Shown here piece by piece: positions 12,289-24,369 of a stretch of DNA of 64,000 bases; position 1 is the first letter of the stretch, and each line of letters starts with the position of its first letter. This DNA is from Whalleya microplaca. Its lineage: Eukaryota; Ascomycota; Sordariomycetes; Xylariales; Xylariaceae. The notes beneath the pieces are model-generated. The model ran no database searches, was not told the origin of the DNA, and worked only from the letters and a program-made list of their open reading frames with translations. The DNA lies in assembly GCA_022497155.1 (NCBI GenBank), contig MU385729.1, positions 124,001 to 188,000 on the forward strand, in the 5' to 3' direction. The position numbers and the translations under genes were made by a program.

Positions 12289-15005
12289 TCACTCCAACAA
12301 CCCAGCAGCAATAGTCTCCCCCCCACTCCTCAAAACAACCCTCTGCCCAACCTCCAGCGGCACCTTACTCCCCAACTTAACCACAACCCTAGCCACACTA
12401 CCCGGTTTCACGATCTTCGGCCGCCTCTTCAGCACCGTCCCCTTCGCCTTATCGAGCAGTGCGACGATCTCGACGATCTGGCCCGCGCCGTGCAGGCGCC
12501 CGCGGTGCACGTCGACCTGCGCGGGCATGAGGACGTCGAAGGCGAGGATCTTGACCGTGAAGACGTCGACGCACGGGACCGGCGACCGGATGTCGCACGC
12601 GATGTCGCCGACGCGCACGTGCTGCGGGTCGATGCCCGCCAGGTGCGCCACCACGTTCTGGCCCGCGACCGCCCAGTCGACGGGCTGCCCGCCGTCCAGC
12701 TCCAGCGCCTTGACGTACGCCTTCTCGCCGCTGGGCTGTACGAGAAGCGCGTCGCCCGCCTGCAGCGAGCCCGCGTCCACGCGGCCCGAGATCGTGACGG
12801 GGCTCTGCATCGACCGGTAGACCTCCGACACCGTCATGCGCAGGGGCTTGTGCAGGGCGCGGGCCATCGGCTCCGAGCTCTCCAGCTCTTCGATGAGCGT
12901 GTTGCCCGTGTACCAGCTCGCGGCCGCGTTGGTGGACCGTTTCACCATGTTGTCCCCTTGTAGGCCCGATACGGGTACGAAGCTGACGTTCTTGAGTTGG
13001 AAACCGGTCGTCGATAGGAATCCCGAGACCTGTTGCGAGATCTCGTCGAAGCGTTCCTGCGACCACCCCACCGTGTCGAGCTTATTAATCGCGACGATGA
13101 TTCGTGATACTCCCATGCTGCGTATGAGAAGAGAGTGCTCTCGCGTCTGGCCCTTCAACCCGGCTTCGAACGCCCCAGTCGCCGCATCGACCACAAGTAT
13201 GGCAAAATCTGCCTGACTTGCTCCTGCGATCATGTTTGGAATGAAGTCCCGGTGCCCGGGCGCATCTAGTATTGTGAAAGAGGTTGTTTCGGTCTCGAAT
13301 TTGTTCGTGGCGATGTCGATCGTCACACCCCGTGCGCGCTCTTCAGAACGTTGATCTAGAACCCACGCAAGGGCGAATGAAGATTTTCCTATATTCTCGG
13401 CTTCTTTCCGGTATTTTTGTATCGTCCGCTGGTCTACAACACCAAGGTCGAGAAGTAGGCGCCCCATTAACGTGCTCTTTCCGGCGTCCACATGGCCTTG
13501 TCAAATCAGCGTGTGTACTGCACCATAGCATTGGGGAGCGCATACCAACTACCACAAAACTAGCACTCTTCTTACTCTTATTCTTCCCATATTCGCTTAA
13601 AACATCCAGGTTCTTGCTTTTCGGTCGTGGAGCGTCGTCGATCTTCAAGGCCTTCGTACCGTTTGTTATATCGTCTCCTTTCTCCCCTGGATTGACTTTC
13701 TTCTTGTTTGTACTAGCAGCTAGTTTCTTGTTGCTCGCTAATCCCGCATCGTTAGTATTCTCACGTATTCACCTTCTTCGCCAAAAGCGAACCTTGGGAT
13801 TGTGCTGTCAAGACGACGTCGTCTGGACTAGGCGCTGAGAAGGCGTCAGCTACCGACGAAGTCAAGCTCATATAGGGAAATTGATAATGGTTCCTCGACA
13901 TGGTTGCAGCAGAACTATTTGGAGAACCGAGGAGGGCTTGGGCAAAAGCAGAAGGCGGGGCCGCCTGAGGTGGTGCGACTTCCTCCGGGAGAACTGTAGG
14001 TATGGGTGATGTTGAAGGCTTGTCCGTCTTTTCAATTAGGTCCCCTTCGATTCGGCCTCCCTGAAGCCTTTCTTGCACAGTGCGCTTGGATTGAGCCGAG
14101 GCGGTTTTGTCAGTGTCTGCGAGCCCTGGTTTCCTCTTGCTGGCCACAGTAGAGGGCCGCAGATTCTCTTTGGAAGCTTCAGAGCTTCCTGGAGTAACGG
14201 AGAGCGTGTTGAGCTGCTGTGTTGTTTCCTGAACTGGTTTCTCATCCGGCTTTGGTTCGCCAGCTTTCTTCTTGCGGGCAGCAGCCAGGGCCTGGAGTTT
14301 GGACATCTTGCCGGGTGCACTTGCCCCCCCTAGCAACCCTCCTGGTAGACGGGGTGGTTCAAGGAATATAGTCTCCCGGTGTCTCGGTATGTTTAACCAC
14401 GGCATGTCGTCAAAAAAATTGGCGAGTCGTATGTGCTGCGCATGCTCTTTGCCCTTGGAACCTGGAGCTTCAACATAAGCCTAACAGACATTCCAGACCG
14501 ATGATGAGAGGTACACTAGATACATCTACAAGTAGAAGGCCCAATGGTTCTGCCCGCGACGCTTCTGCACACTCATATGGACGGTTATGTGTTGTGGTGA
14601 TCTAATAAGAAATATGTACCTACATTCTCCTTTAATTTTATCCGACACTATGCCTTTCACCGGTTTCTGTACTGGTGGTGCGATGAATTTACTCGTTAAA
14701 TAAGCGATCGATTTATCGACGTCGTAGTAGTAATGCCACAGCGCTTCTTGAATCTGCTGAGGCGTAATCTTGGATGATTCATTTCCAAGCGCGGCTCGGA
14801 TTTCGGCAGTACCGGCTTCCAGCTGGGCTTTCAGGGCTTCAGTAGGCTGCAAAACTTCTGGAAGACTGATATAGCTGCTGATGGAGGAGTACGCACCACG
14901 ATCTTCTGGGCTCAGTTCCTCTTCCTCGTCTAAGTAGTCATCTCCTTCGTACTCGTCAAGGTCGTTCTCATAATCGTAATTTCGGTAAGCCTGATGGCGA
15001 GACAT
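12289..15005 (-). CDS. HBS1: Hbs1, eRF3/EF1A-like GTPase of ribosome rescue
   Basis: Four exons read from 15005: 15005-14624, about 14467-13793, about 13737-13546, and 13496-12289, giving about 818 residues. Exon 2 and 3 borders are uncertain: an alternative second intron is 13772-13727. Residues 1-125 form the acidic N-terminal Hbs1 domain (EEELSPEDRG, ITPQQIQEALWHYYYDVDKS). A long Ser/Pro/Lys linker follows. The G domain starts near residue 417 with GHVDAGKST, then DAPGHRDFIPNM, NKLD and VSGLQGDNM, followed by EF-Tu-like domains II and III. Hbs1 pairs with Dom34/Pelota to split stalled ribosomes in no-go and nonstop decay. The motif MPWLNIPRHR in the linker is typical of fungal Hbs1. It lies 3' to 5' with VPS27 upstream on the same strand. 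Confidence 0.92.
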
Positions 15006-15973
15006 CGTGAAATCTGTGTCCTGAAAGGTCCTCTCGAATAGGTGGTGGTTAATATGAAAAAGTGATAAATGTCGTTGGGCGTATATATTTGGAGAGTTGT
15101 ATGTGTATGTGCATGTCCATGTTCATGTGAAGTTTCTGGCGGGGTATTACACAGGAATACCTGTAGGTGGGGTCTGCTGCTGTAATATCTGGGCTCTTAG
15201 AGCTCCAAGCTAAACTTAATCCGGATAGATCCATGTGGGGTTAACATAGTAGCATGCCGTGAAGGTGAATTCTCAGTTGATGAGCCACCAAAGCAAATGA
15301 TCATAGCGCTGTTGGAAATCGATCCAAACTCACTTTATTAACTTAATATCACTAATGAAATATAACTACGTTTAGTATCAAAATTAATGTTTCATATATA
15401 GCCAATCCTATGATATACTAAGTTTTATTTTATATGAAGTTCAGTTCAAATGTTCACTTAGAGTTGTGAAGAGACATCAAATTCTGTACAGTCCAATGAC
15501 GTAACCCACCAATGGAGCTACTTCCGGGTACATTCACCAATAAAGAAAACCACAATAGGGGCATCCATTCAGTCATCGAAATCGTCATTTTGAACCAAGA
15601 ATTGCCGAAGCCTATGAACTCGGGGCGGGATGGTCTTTCTTCTCTCTACTTCTACATACAGACAGCGCGTCTCAACGTGATCGAAAGGTAGGTACATGTA
15701 TGCCTGGCGAACCTAAGGTAGAGAAGACACATGCAGTCACCACAAACCGCACCACGATCAACACAACAATGACCATGACCTGCTTCACCTTCACCTTCAC
15801 CTTCACCCCATGAGAGAGCACATAAACCAGAGTTCAATTGGGCACCATCTTCTTCGGTCCATACCGGGAAAACGATGCCAGCCAGCTTTGCATTTCTCAT
15901 TTTATAACAATAGATAAAGACAGAAACCACTAACTCGTACATCGCTCTGTGGCTCTCTCGCTCGCATGCTCGC
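15006..15973. other. Intergenic, HBS1 promoter and VPS27 3' flank
   Basis: About 1 kb, AT-rich around 15330-15480. It contains four TTCACC hexamers (15784-15807). No gene was recognised. Confidence 0.6.
15784..15807. repeat. (TTCACC)4 hexamer array
   Basis: Four perfect tandem copies of TTCACC. Similar arrays lie at 19396-19417 and around 36448-36463, always in intergenic DNA. Confidence 0.85.
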
Positions 15974-18462
15974 TCACAAATCAATCAAGCTCTCCTCCAC
16001 GACAGGGTGCTGCGGCGCGTGCTGCGGCGCCGACGGGAACGACTCCTGCGCGTACCCCGGATACCCCTGGTACGACTGCGAGCCCTGCGCGGCGTGGTGT
16101 TGCGGGGGCGGTTGTTGCTGCTGCCAGTACGGCTGTTGCGCGGTTGGTTGCTGCACAGACGGTAGGTACTGCTGAGGAGGGGGCTGGGAGGAGGGCTGGA
16201 CGGGGACGGAGGCGGGCGTCGGGGGCACGGACTGTTGGCTGTAGTTCAGGGTCTGCGGGAGACTCGGATACGGGGACGGCGCGGCCGCCTCCGGAGGGGG
16301 AACGCTGGGCGTGTGGCGCCCGTTGCTCTGTTGTGGGTTGTTGTAATAGTAAGAGGCGTTCGGGTCTACCGACGTTCCCACCGGCTCGCTGCTTCGGTTA
16401 AGGGGGGTTTGTGGAGATGGGTTAGCTGTGTGGCTGGGTTGAGGGGCGGGTTCGGTTGGAGCATAGTTTGTCTGCCCATGATACTGCGGTGGTGCTGATG
16501 GTCCTGGTTCCCGCCAACTATCGCTCCTCTGAACCGCGTGTTGTGGGTATTGGCTATTTGTGGGCATGGATATCGAGCCACGCTTATCGTAGCTTGTGAA
16601 TTGTTGTTGTGGGGTTTGTTGGACGTGCTGAGAATAACGGTGACCTGTGGGTGTCCGATTGGGATCCGAGCGCTGTTCACCAGTGTAGAAGTTCTCAGCC
16701 GGACCAGGAGTGGCAGCAGCCGTCGACTGTAAAGAAGGATATGGGTTAGACGGCTGTCGAGGATTGGGAAGACTGTATCCGCCGATGCTGTGTTGGCCGT
16801 AGGCTTTTGATAGGCGCTCCTCCAGCATCCTGTCATAGTACCGGACAACGGTGGACAGCTTAGCATGTAGGTCCAGTAATGTGTCTGCTTGCAGTCAGTA
16901 TATGCTCAGAAACCGGGATTCTCGAGGCAACTTGCCATGCTTGCTCATCGTTTCCCCATATGTACGCGCCAACTTGGGGCGCAACGCCCCAATCGAATCG
17001 TAAAGCTCCTGAATCTGCGGCTCCCTCAAAATCGTGCCAGGGGGCTGAGTCTGTAACCTATCCACCAGGGTTGAAAAGAGGTTGATATTCTCGGCCTCGA
17101 CTGGGGTAAGCTCATAGTCATTCTTCGGCAGAGCAAACGAAGTCGCAGATGTGCTTTCAACATTGCTCGTCTGCTTTTTCAGAGCCGCAGCGTGCCTTTG
17201 CTTTTGTTCTTCCATATCTGCGATTGATGCTGCGATAGCCGCCTTGAGGTCTTCATCCTCCTCCTCGGGTGCCGGTGCCGCTGTCTGCGACGACGAATGT
17301 CCGTTGGGCTTCGCATGTGATGGGGTGTTGTCTGTGGGCGGCACATAACCACGGGAATGGCCCTGGACCTCCTCCAGACTCATCGCCAATGCTTTCTTGA
17401 GGTCTTCATCGAATGCATCATCTACGCGGGCATTCCGAGGCTGCATTGAAGAAGAGCTGTGATTTTTATGTGGAAACGACGAGGTCGTTGGCGAGCGCTC
17501 CTGGCCGACTACGCCGCCTTTGTTGGACCGGTCTGTCAGCTTGGCATAGCAACCATCGTCAACTCGTACAGGTTGCATGATTCCCAGATGCGGCAGAGGA
17601 AGCGTTTTAGTAGAGCACTGCTGGTCGAAACAGTTTCCGCAGTTGCGACAGTGGTGCTTGCGGTTGGTGAAGGTGAACGGGGTGCGACACCGCATGCAAA
17701 CATCGGAATCGATCCATTCAGGGGGCTGTTGTGGTCTGGTCAGCTTCGTGGCAGAAATAGATACACATAGAAACCTATGCAGGAGATGTCTTGCACGTAC
17801 GGCGCTGCTGTCAATCATGCTGCTTGCCACGGTCACCCGAGGGGGGAACTGGAAACCCTCTCTCTGCAAGGTCTTGTACGTCTCGTCGATATATCTCAGG
17901 TCGTAACGGCTCTCGGTTGCGACGGCCCAGGATTGTATCAATTCGAGGATCTTGGCGCGTACCTCGAGGTTCACGGCGGCCGGACCGACTGCGTGCAGCA
18001 GGGACACTAGATTGTCCATGAACTCTCGTGAAGCGATCTCGGTAAGGAAATGAGAGCCTCCGTTTTTCACACAGGTATCCGTCAACTTTGCGATAGGTCA
18101 GTCAGTCAGTCAGTCAGCCAGTTAGCCAGCCCACGAGTCCGTCCACCACGGCGGCACTACAGGGCGACGGAGGAGAGATTCGTACGTTTAATGCGCTTAA
18201 CTGGGTGTTGGGATTCTTGTTACCGATGCGCCGCTTCAGCGAGCGCATGGCCTCCTTCGGCTGTACGGTCTTGGACCTAACGATATCGGATATCTCGAGG
18301 TTGAGGGGAATGTCCTCTCTGGCAGGCGAACAGTCAATATCAGTAGCTCGATGGAAAGGGAGAGACGGCGGTGCGGGATACATACAGGCTACTCCCGGTG
18401 GCCTTCTCGATTTGTTCGTCCAAGGCGCTGTTGGCCGAGGACGACCACCATCCTCCCATCAT
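15974..18462 (-). CDS. VPS27: Vps27, ESCRT-0 ubiquitin-sorting receptor
   Basis: Five exons read from 18462: 18462-18386, 18318-18186, 18085-17801, 17725-16936 and 16884-15974, giving 731 residues. The order is: VHS domain (about 5-155); FYVE zinc finger (about 168-230) with [21 protein letters not shown], including the RKHHCRNCG phosphoinositide-binding motif; two ubiquitin-interacting motifs ([14 protein letters not shown] and [14 protein letters not shown]); a helical ESCRT-0 core (about 370-460); and a long Pro/Gln/Ser tail ending LIDL, a clathrin box. Vps27 binds PI3P and ubiquitinated cargo on endosomes and recruits ESCRT-I. The fourth intron has a GC donor (GCAAGT), required to join HG to the conserved [11 protein letters not shown]. 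The start is a double ATG. Confidence 0.95.
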
Positions 18463-19194
18463 GGTGCAAGGCAGATGTCGGCGTAGTAATTCTAGAGTAG
18501 TCAACAGATGGTAGAAGCGGAAATGTGGAATGGCACGATTGCGGGCAACTTGAAGATGTGAAGAGCAATAGTTTTTTGTTACCAGGCTGACGGTTTACCT
18601 AAGGTAAGTAGCTTCACACCTAATAAGAAGACGACGATGATGTACAGAAGTAGGTATGTATTCCGTTATGTAGATGGCGACGGGAGTGGATACCTTCCGG
18701 AGCTACATGCCTAACCACCTACGCAACCTACCTTGGTACATACGGGATATGTGATACGTAAGGTGGCAGGGTCAATTGGTGGATTGATGAATCTGAGGAG
18801 CCTGCCCGCCCGCCTGCCCGCCTGCCCGCCTGCTGCCTGCAGGGTGGACTTTGCCCCATTTGCCCATACAGACTATTATATACGTATCTACAGTTTATTT
18901 TGAATGTGCATATCTAGGTAGATTCCATGTGATCTGTGCACAGGCAAGATGCATGTATGTATTTAACCGAAATGGTCTCTAAAAGGGACAACATTGAAGC
19001 CACAACATCAATCTGGACAGCTTGGTCCATGTGGTCTGTGTGGCGTGGCTGCGCGGGTCGGCTGTCGGGGTGCTTACTACTCCGTACTCGTAGATATACG
19101 AACCACAGTATGCAGTACAGTTTACTAGCGCCCCTCATTGACGCTAGCCCCCCCATTAGGTACCAGTTGACCTCAATGCACAGGACCTGATGTG

Positions 19195-19206
19195 GTACCT
19201 AGGTAC
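19195..19206. repeat. Perfect palindrome GTACCTAGGTAC
   Basis: A 12-base perfect palindrome. Its 10-base core TACCTAGGTA also occurs at 947-956, 24252-24261 and 46683-46692. Confidence 0.85.
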
Positions 19207-19395
19207 ATACAGTACATGCAGACCTACGTAATTTCTGGATGTACGTAGGTACATGTGTGTACCTCACTTATTACATCAATGCTGTACGGAGATCAACCAC
19301 CCACCAAGGTACCTCAACCTACATACGTAGGTAATCCAAAACGGGTCTGGGGACTTCGAAATTTAGAAACCCGTCACCTTCAATGTTCATATTCG

Positions 19396-19417
19396 CCTTC
19401 ACCTTCACCTTCACCTA
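19396..19417. repeat. TTCACC hexamer array
   Basis: CCTTCACC repeated as three to four hexamers upstream of the ubiquitin protease gene. The unit is the same as at 15784-15807. Confidence 0.8.
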
Positions 19418-19897
19418 TGTAATAACGTCTGCTTGCTGGTTTTACGCATTCAACAGCCCGAACATCTTCTCGTTGCCCTTGCCCTCCTCCTTCACTTCCT
19501 GTTCTTTGACACATTGACTAGTTCCGTTCGCGTCTTCTTTCGACCTTTCAACCCTTAGCGCTGCGACGTTCACAGATTCGGCCTTTTCTTTGAAAGAATG
19601 CCACGCCATTCCAGCCTCCGTCCTCAGAACAATAGCCATACTTAAGACGACCGCTCTCTTCGACCGCTGCCCTGCTGCCTTAGCCTCGACCTTTTGTCCT
19701 AGACTGCCTAGTCAACCGTTCTCTCAACCTGCCCTGCATTGTTCCGAACGAACCTCGACTGTCCCGTTTCGACTCTGCCTCTTCGACTCTTCAACTCTCG
19801 CTTTGGCGCCGCAGCGAGCGCTTTATACCACAATCTACGTCGCCGGGGCCCGATGACCGCGGCATCATCATCATACTAGGGAGCATATCGGTACAAT

Positions 19898-22800
19898 ATG
19901 AGTTCTGTCACATATACTAAAACCGCCGTTGCCCCAAAAGGCGGTGCACACGACACAATGACTTCTGGAGCACTGGCGAGGAGTAGTAATGGACATGCTT
20001 TTAGTGGTAGGCCAGGAGGAGGAAGCGCGGGAGGAGGAGGAGGAGGAGGAGGAGGAGGAGGAGGAGGAGGAGGAGGAGGAAAGGCACCCTTCCGCCACAT
20101 AGATGACCTGGTATCAGTTGGCGTCGATCTCGACCCTCACACTCCCATACGGAAGGTTCTCGAACTTGGCGACGGCCATATGCGACAAGCTATTACCTTC
20201 AATGACTTCGGTCGTCCCGACCTGGCCCTGCAGGAGTATATCAGGGCTTTTACCATTGCTGTGGATAAGGTGCCCAGACACAAAGAATACCCTTCCATGA
20301 AGTCTGACCGGGGAGACCTGAATCGTCTGTATAATAATCTGAAGCTGAAGATCACTACCAATGGTGCCACTTTTGACAAGATTAAAGAAGATATCAAGAA
20401 GGACAATCAGATGAGTGGTGTGCAACCGACAACAAAGACAAAGTCGTCCGCGAGTTCATCCGAAGTAGCCCTCAGGAGCCTGCCCAGCACTCCTTCAAGA
20501 ACGCCTTTGCCACCGAAGGCTACCGCCCATAACGTTGGTCAACAGCAGGATGGACCCGAGCGCAACGAGGCCAATACGAATGGCACTACCAACCCAGGAC
20601 ATAAGTCGAAACCGGTGGTACAGCCGAAGCCCCAAGCATTGCACGGAAAGGCTATCAAGCAGTCCTCGGCGGCGGCATCTGAGGATCTTACAAACAGGTT
20701 CGCACGGCTGCGGGACGCTCAGCCGGCTATGCCAAAACTTCCAGATGCGATATACAGCCCTGCCAGGGGTACGGTGACCAGTGAGGTTGCCAACCTTCCG
20801 TCTAGCACCCCTCGTGGTATGTTCAGCCGGACGAATTCGATTACCTCTGCTCCTAGTGCTTTTGCTCGAACGTCGATGGAAAATGCAATCAGGACTTTCA
20901 ATAGCGAACAGTTCGTAACAGCTCACAACTATGGAGACCATTCACCGTCCACCCCGACGAGCGCCCGTATACCACCGGGAGACACCATCACCGTCGACGA
21001 GCTTGTGGGCTTCATAGACTCTGGGTCCCGGACAGTTCAACTGCTCCTCATTGACATCCGCGATCGTGAGTCATTCGACGAAGGACACATCAAGTCCCAG
21101 CGGACGATATGTGTTGAGCCTGAGATCCTTATGCGGGAGAACATCTCTGCGGATGAGATTGCCGATAGTATGGTCCTTGCCCCTGCACAGGAGAGGCTTG
21201 CGATCGAGCAGCGCGACAAAGTTGATCTGGTCGTCATTTATGACCAGGATAGTACCACCGTGCCAACTAGAATAACCGGGGATATCGATGAAATGATTCT
21301 ATATAATGTCAGACAAGCTTTATCACAATTCAGTTACAGCAGACCGCTCAAGAACGCCCCAAAACTGTTGGTAGGCGGATTAGACGCGTTGGTGGACAGA
21401 TTTGGCCCGCAGTTTCTCGAGACTTCCGATACGTTGCCCGGTCCGGTGCCTCGTAGTGGGCTGGTCACCCGGAGGCAGGGCAATACTAGGCGTTCGAGGA
21501 CCAAAACCAAGACCCTTAACCCCGAGGAAATCAGGGAGTTCGAGGAAATTATCTTGAAACAGCAGGCGGAGATACCTTCGTTTGACTATGCTAAAAGTAG
21601 AGAGGATTTCGACCGTCGTTTCCCGAGCGTAACAGGCCTCCCAGAATCCATGACGTCCTCGTCTCGCGCATTGTCTCGCGAGAGTCGGCCTGATCTTGAT
21701 TATGATGGAGACGAATTCATGAAGGGTATCGCACCGAATCCTCCCAAGCGCCCGGCTCCTGCTCTTCCGAGGACTAGGTACAGTGGGTTGGAGTCGAAGG
21801 TCGATGATTCGACTGTTGGAAGCATTGCAATGAAAAGCCAAGCTGGCGACGTAGGGGAGGTTACGTGGAGTGGGCTTATGAACCCGGGCAGTTGGTGCTA
21901 TGCAAATTCTACTATACAAGCACTTCTTGCGTCGGGCCCTTTCATTGATGAAGTAATCAATAGCGAATGGCCTGGGAATTGGCGGTCAAAGTACAAGACC
22001 CAAAAGGAATGGAAGCATGAACACCCGCAACTGATGGCAAGGGTGCTTGGAAATCTGCTGCAATGGATGGAGGGAAGGCATTTCAAATTTATGAAAGCTA
22101 CTACATTCATGGTACGTTTATTGATGAACAATCCTTCTCCATCACATACTTACGAGCACGAAGCACTATATGCGCTCTATTCACAGAGGCTACCCTGCCT
22201 CCGATGGGGGCGAGAACAAGCTATACAAATTCGGAGACGCTCATCAACACGATGCCGACGACTTCGTCAGATTCGTCTTCAACCAGCTCGAAACAGAAAC
22301 CGACATGTCTGACGATATAACCGCCCCCCGTCCAGCTCAGATACAGGACGATGACGACGACGGCCGATTCGTCAACTTTGCCCTTCAGGAGTATTGGACC
22401 CTGCAGAAACAGGGCCGTGCCTCAGTTATTGACAAATGTTTCACACCATTTAACATCGACACCAGCACATGCAGTAAGTGCGGGGCGGAAAATTTCATCA
22501 CCAATGCCAACGCGCCCGTGGTCAACGCGGGCCAGTTTGGAAACAACAGTTTATATAACTACCTCGAAAAAGAGGCTCAACCCCATGCCGTCCAGTCCCG
22601 GTGCGAGAGCTGCGGGCTCCCCGAGGCCGAGAAGACGATGAGGACGCAGTTCGTGCGGCTGCCGCCGATCCTGCGCTGCCAGCTGTCGCGGCAGCAGGCG
22701 CTGACGGGCGGGGGCTCGCGGAAGCTGTCGTCGGCCTTCCAGTTCCCGTTCGAGGGGCTGGACCTGGGCAAGTACACGGCGGCAGCGTCGACGCGGTCGA

Positions 22801-23153
22801 AGATCCGGCGCGGGCTCGAGGCCAACGGCCTCGACATCGACGGCTTCGCCGGCACCACGCTGTACGACCTGTACGCGATCATCGTGCACCTGGGCCCCAC
22901 CGCCACCTCGGGCCACTACTGGGCCTGGGTCCGCGCGGGGCCCGAGTGCTGGGCCAAGTGCAACGACCGCACCGTCACCTGCGTCAACTTGGCCCGCGAG
23001 CCCGACCAGTGGGCCCGCGTCCAGCGCGAGCTGTGGAGCTGCGCCGGCGCCGCCACCCCCGTCTCCCTCTGGTACAAGCGCAAGGACCAGCCGTGGCGCT
23101 GGCAGAAGCCTGGCGTCCGGAACCCGATCCCCAAGTGCGAGAATGAGGATTAG
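19898..23153 (+). CDS. Ubiquitin C-terminal hydrolase with rhodanese domain (Doa4/Ubp type)
   Basis: Two exons, 19898-22111 and 22164-23153, give 1067 residues. A 52 bp intron is set by phase and yields the continuous helix FMHYMRSIHRGYP. After a Gly tract (about residues 44-62) comes an MIT/USP8-dimer-like helical region (about 66-165), a rhodanese-like domain (about 360-470) and the USP catalytic domain (about 645-1060). The Cys box is GLMNPGSWCYANSTIQAL with Cys667. The His box is TSGHYWAWVRAG with His989. Two CxxC pairs (CSKCG, CESCG) form the zinc ribbon. Domain order matches yeast Doa4/Ubp5 and animal USP8, which recycle ubiquitin at endosomes. That fits with its divergent neighbour VPS27. 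Which yeast paralogue it represents is not resolved. Confidence 0.92.
20029..20082 (+). repeat. (GGA)n microsatellite coding for poly-Gly
   Basis: A near-perfect run of GGA triplets inside the ubiquitin protease reading frame. It encodes an uninterrupted glycine tract and is likely length-variable between strains. Confidence 0.9.
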
Positions 23154-24369
23154 AAGTCCCCCCGTTTCCGGACGCACTGACGGGACGAGACGGACGGACA
23201 GATATGCGTACATGTACATGTATATATACATGTATTATGTATAGGTTTGTCTGTCTGTCTGCTCCGACGAACGACCTCGGGGGAAAATGGATGGAGGCGG
23301 CGACTTGGTTGGTGGTCCGGTAGAAACGCCAGGAGGCAGGGAGGGAAGGATGGAAGGAAAGGGGGCGAGGATGGATTCGGCTACATACCTAGGGGGCGGA
23401 GCGGAGCGGAGCGAGCGAGCGAGGGGAAGCGTCCCAGATTTTCTTTTTCCTTTTGTTCCCTTTCCCCCTACCTACACACTACATACCCTCCTCCGGTAGA
23501 TATAGGGCAAACAAACGGCTGCGGCTGCATCTAGAACGGAGTACGTAGGCGTTGGGAGAAATTTTTTCTGCAAGGGGGACACGGGACCGGCTCAGGACAA
23601 GACGGGAGTCTTGACGTGTCGGATAGCACAATTCACTCCCACTGGGGTGATGGGGGAAATGGATGGGGGGATGAAGGAATGGTGAAGGGGGGATAGAGGG
23701 ATCGGGTGTATAGCAAGCAGTAGCTGTAGGCTAGTAGTGTTTTTATCTTTTTCTTCTTCTTTTCTTTCTCTTTGGTTTCAATGAGCAGAGCAGCATGGTC
23801 ATGTGTTATATATACCTATATCGCGAAGAGAGAGAATTAGGATTTCCCCGTTTTCCATCCGGACTTTCTACCTACCTACTTACCTACCTACCTAACTGAG
23901 TGAGTCCTAACTAGAATCATCTCTGTCTGTGAACGGATGCCGTAGAGGACATAGGAATTCTCATAGACACTAACAACGCAAATTTTTACCACAAGCGTGA
24001 TGTATATTTATCGCTTCCTATCAGTACAAGTTTTCCAGCCAGCCAGCCAGCCAGTCTGCAATGTCTTCTGCCCAGGCTTTCTTTCTCTTTCTCTCTCTCT
24101 CTCTCTGCCCCGTCTGAGTAAACTAGGTTCCCCATCTCGGAAAACCCCCCGACAAACACAAAGGAACTAAACTAGGTCCCGGGGATTCTCGTTCTCGAGA
24201 AATATGATTGATCTGTCACACACAAGTCCCGAATTTGCCGTCCATTTAAAATACCTAGGTAAATAGCACGCCCGGTACGGTAAGTAAATACACATTGGCT
24301 GAATGTTTCAACTCCCAGCCCCCTCCAGGAAATATCATATAGGAGATAGCATCTAAGAGAGAGAGAAGT
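23154..24369. other. Intergenic, convergent 3' ends of ubiquitin protease and acyl-CoA synthetase
   Basis: About 1.2 kb of purine/pyrimidine-skewed DNA with short repeats: a TC run near 24086-24106, CCTA repeats near 23870-23893, CCAG repeats near 24035-24052 and a TACCTAGGTA palindrome at 24252-24261. No gene was recognised. Confidence 0.6.

Larger units (their letters stand above)
18463..19897. other. Intergenic, divergent promoters of VPS27 and ubiquitin protease
   Basis: About 1.4 kb between divergent starts. It holds GCCTGCCC-type repeats (about 18803-18840), a perfect 12 bp palindrome at 19195-19206 and a TTCACC array at 19396-19417. No gene was recognised. Confidence 0.6.

Noticed and set aside
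13727..13792. Choice of intron between HBS1 exons 2 and 3
   Set aside because: Donor 13792 with acceptor 13738 and donor 13772 with acceptor 13727 both close in phase. The first was listed because it uses the first AG after the CTAAC branch site, but the second is not excluded.
22551..23231. 226-codon minus-strand frame and 181-codon plus-strand frame over the USP catalytic domain
   Set aside because: Shadows of the conserved USP reading frame with low-complexity Ala/Arg/Leu composition.
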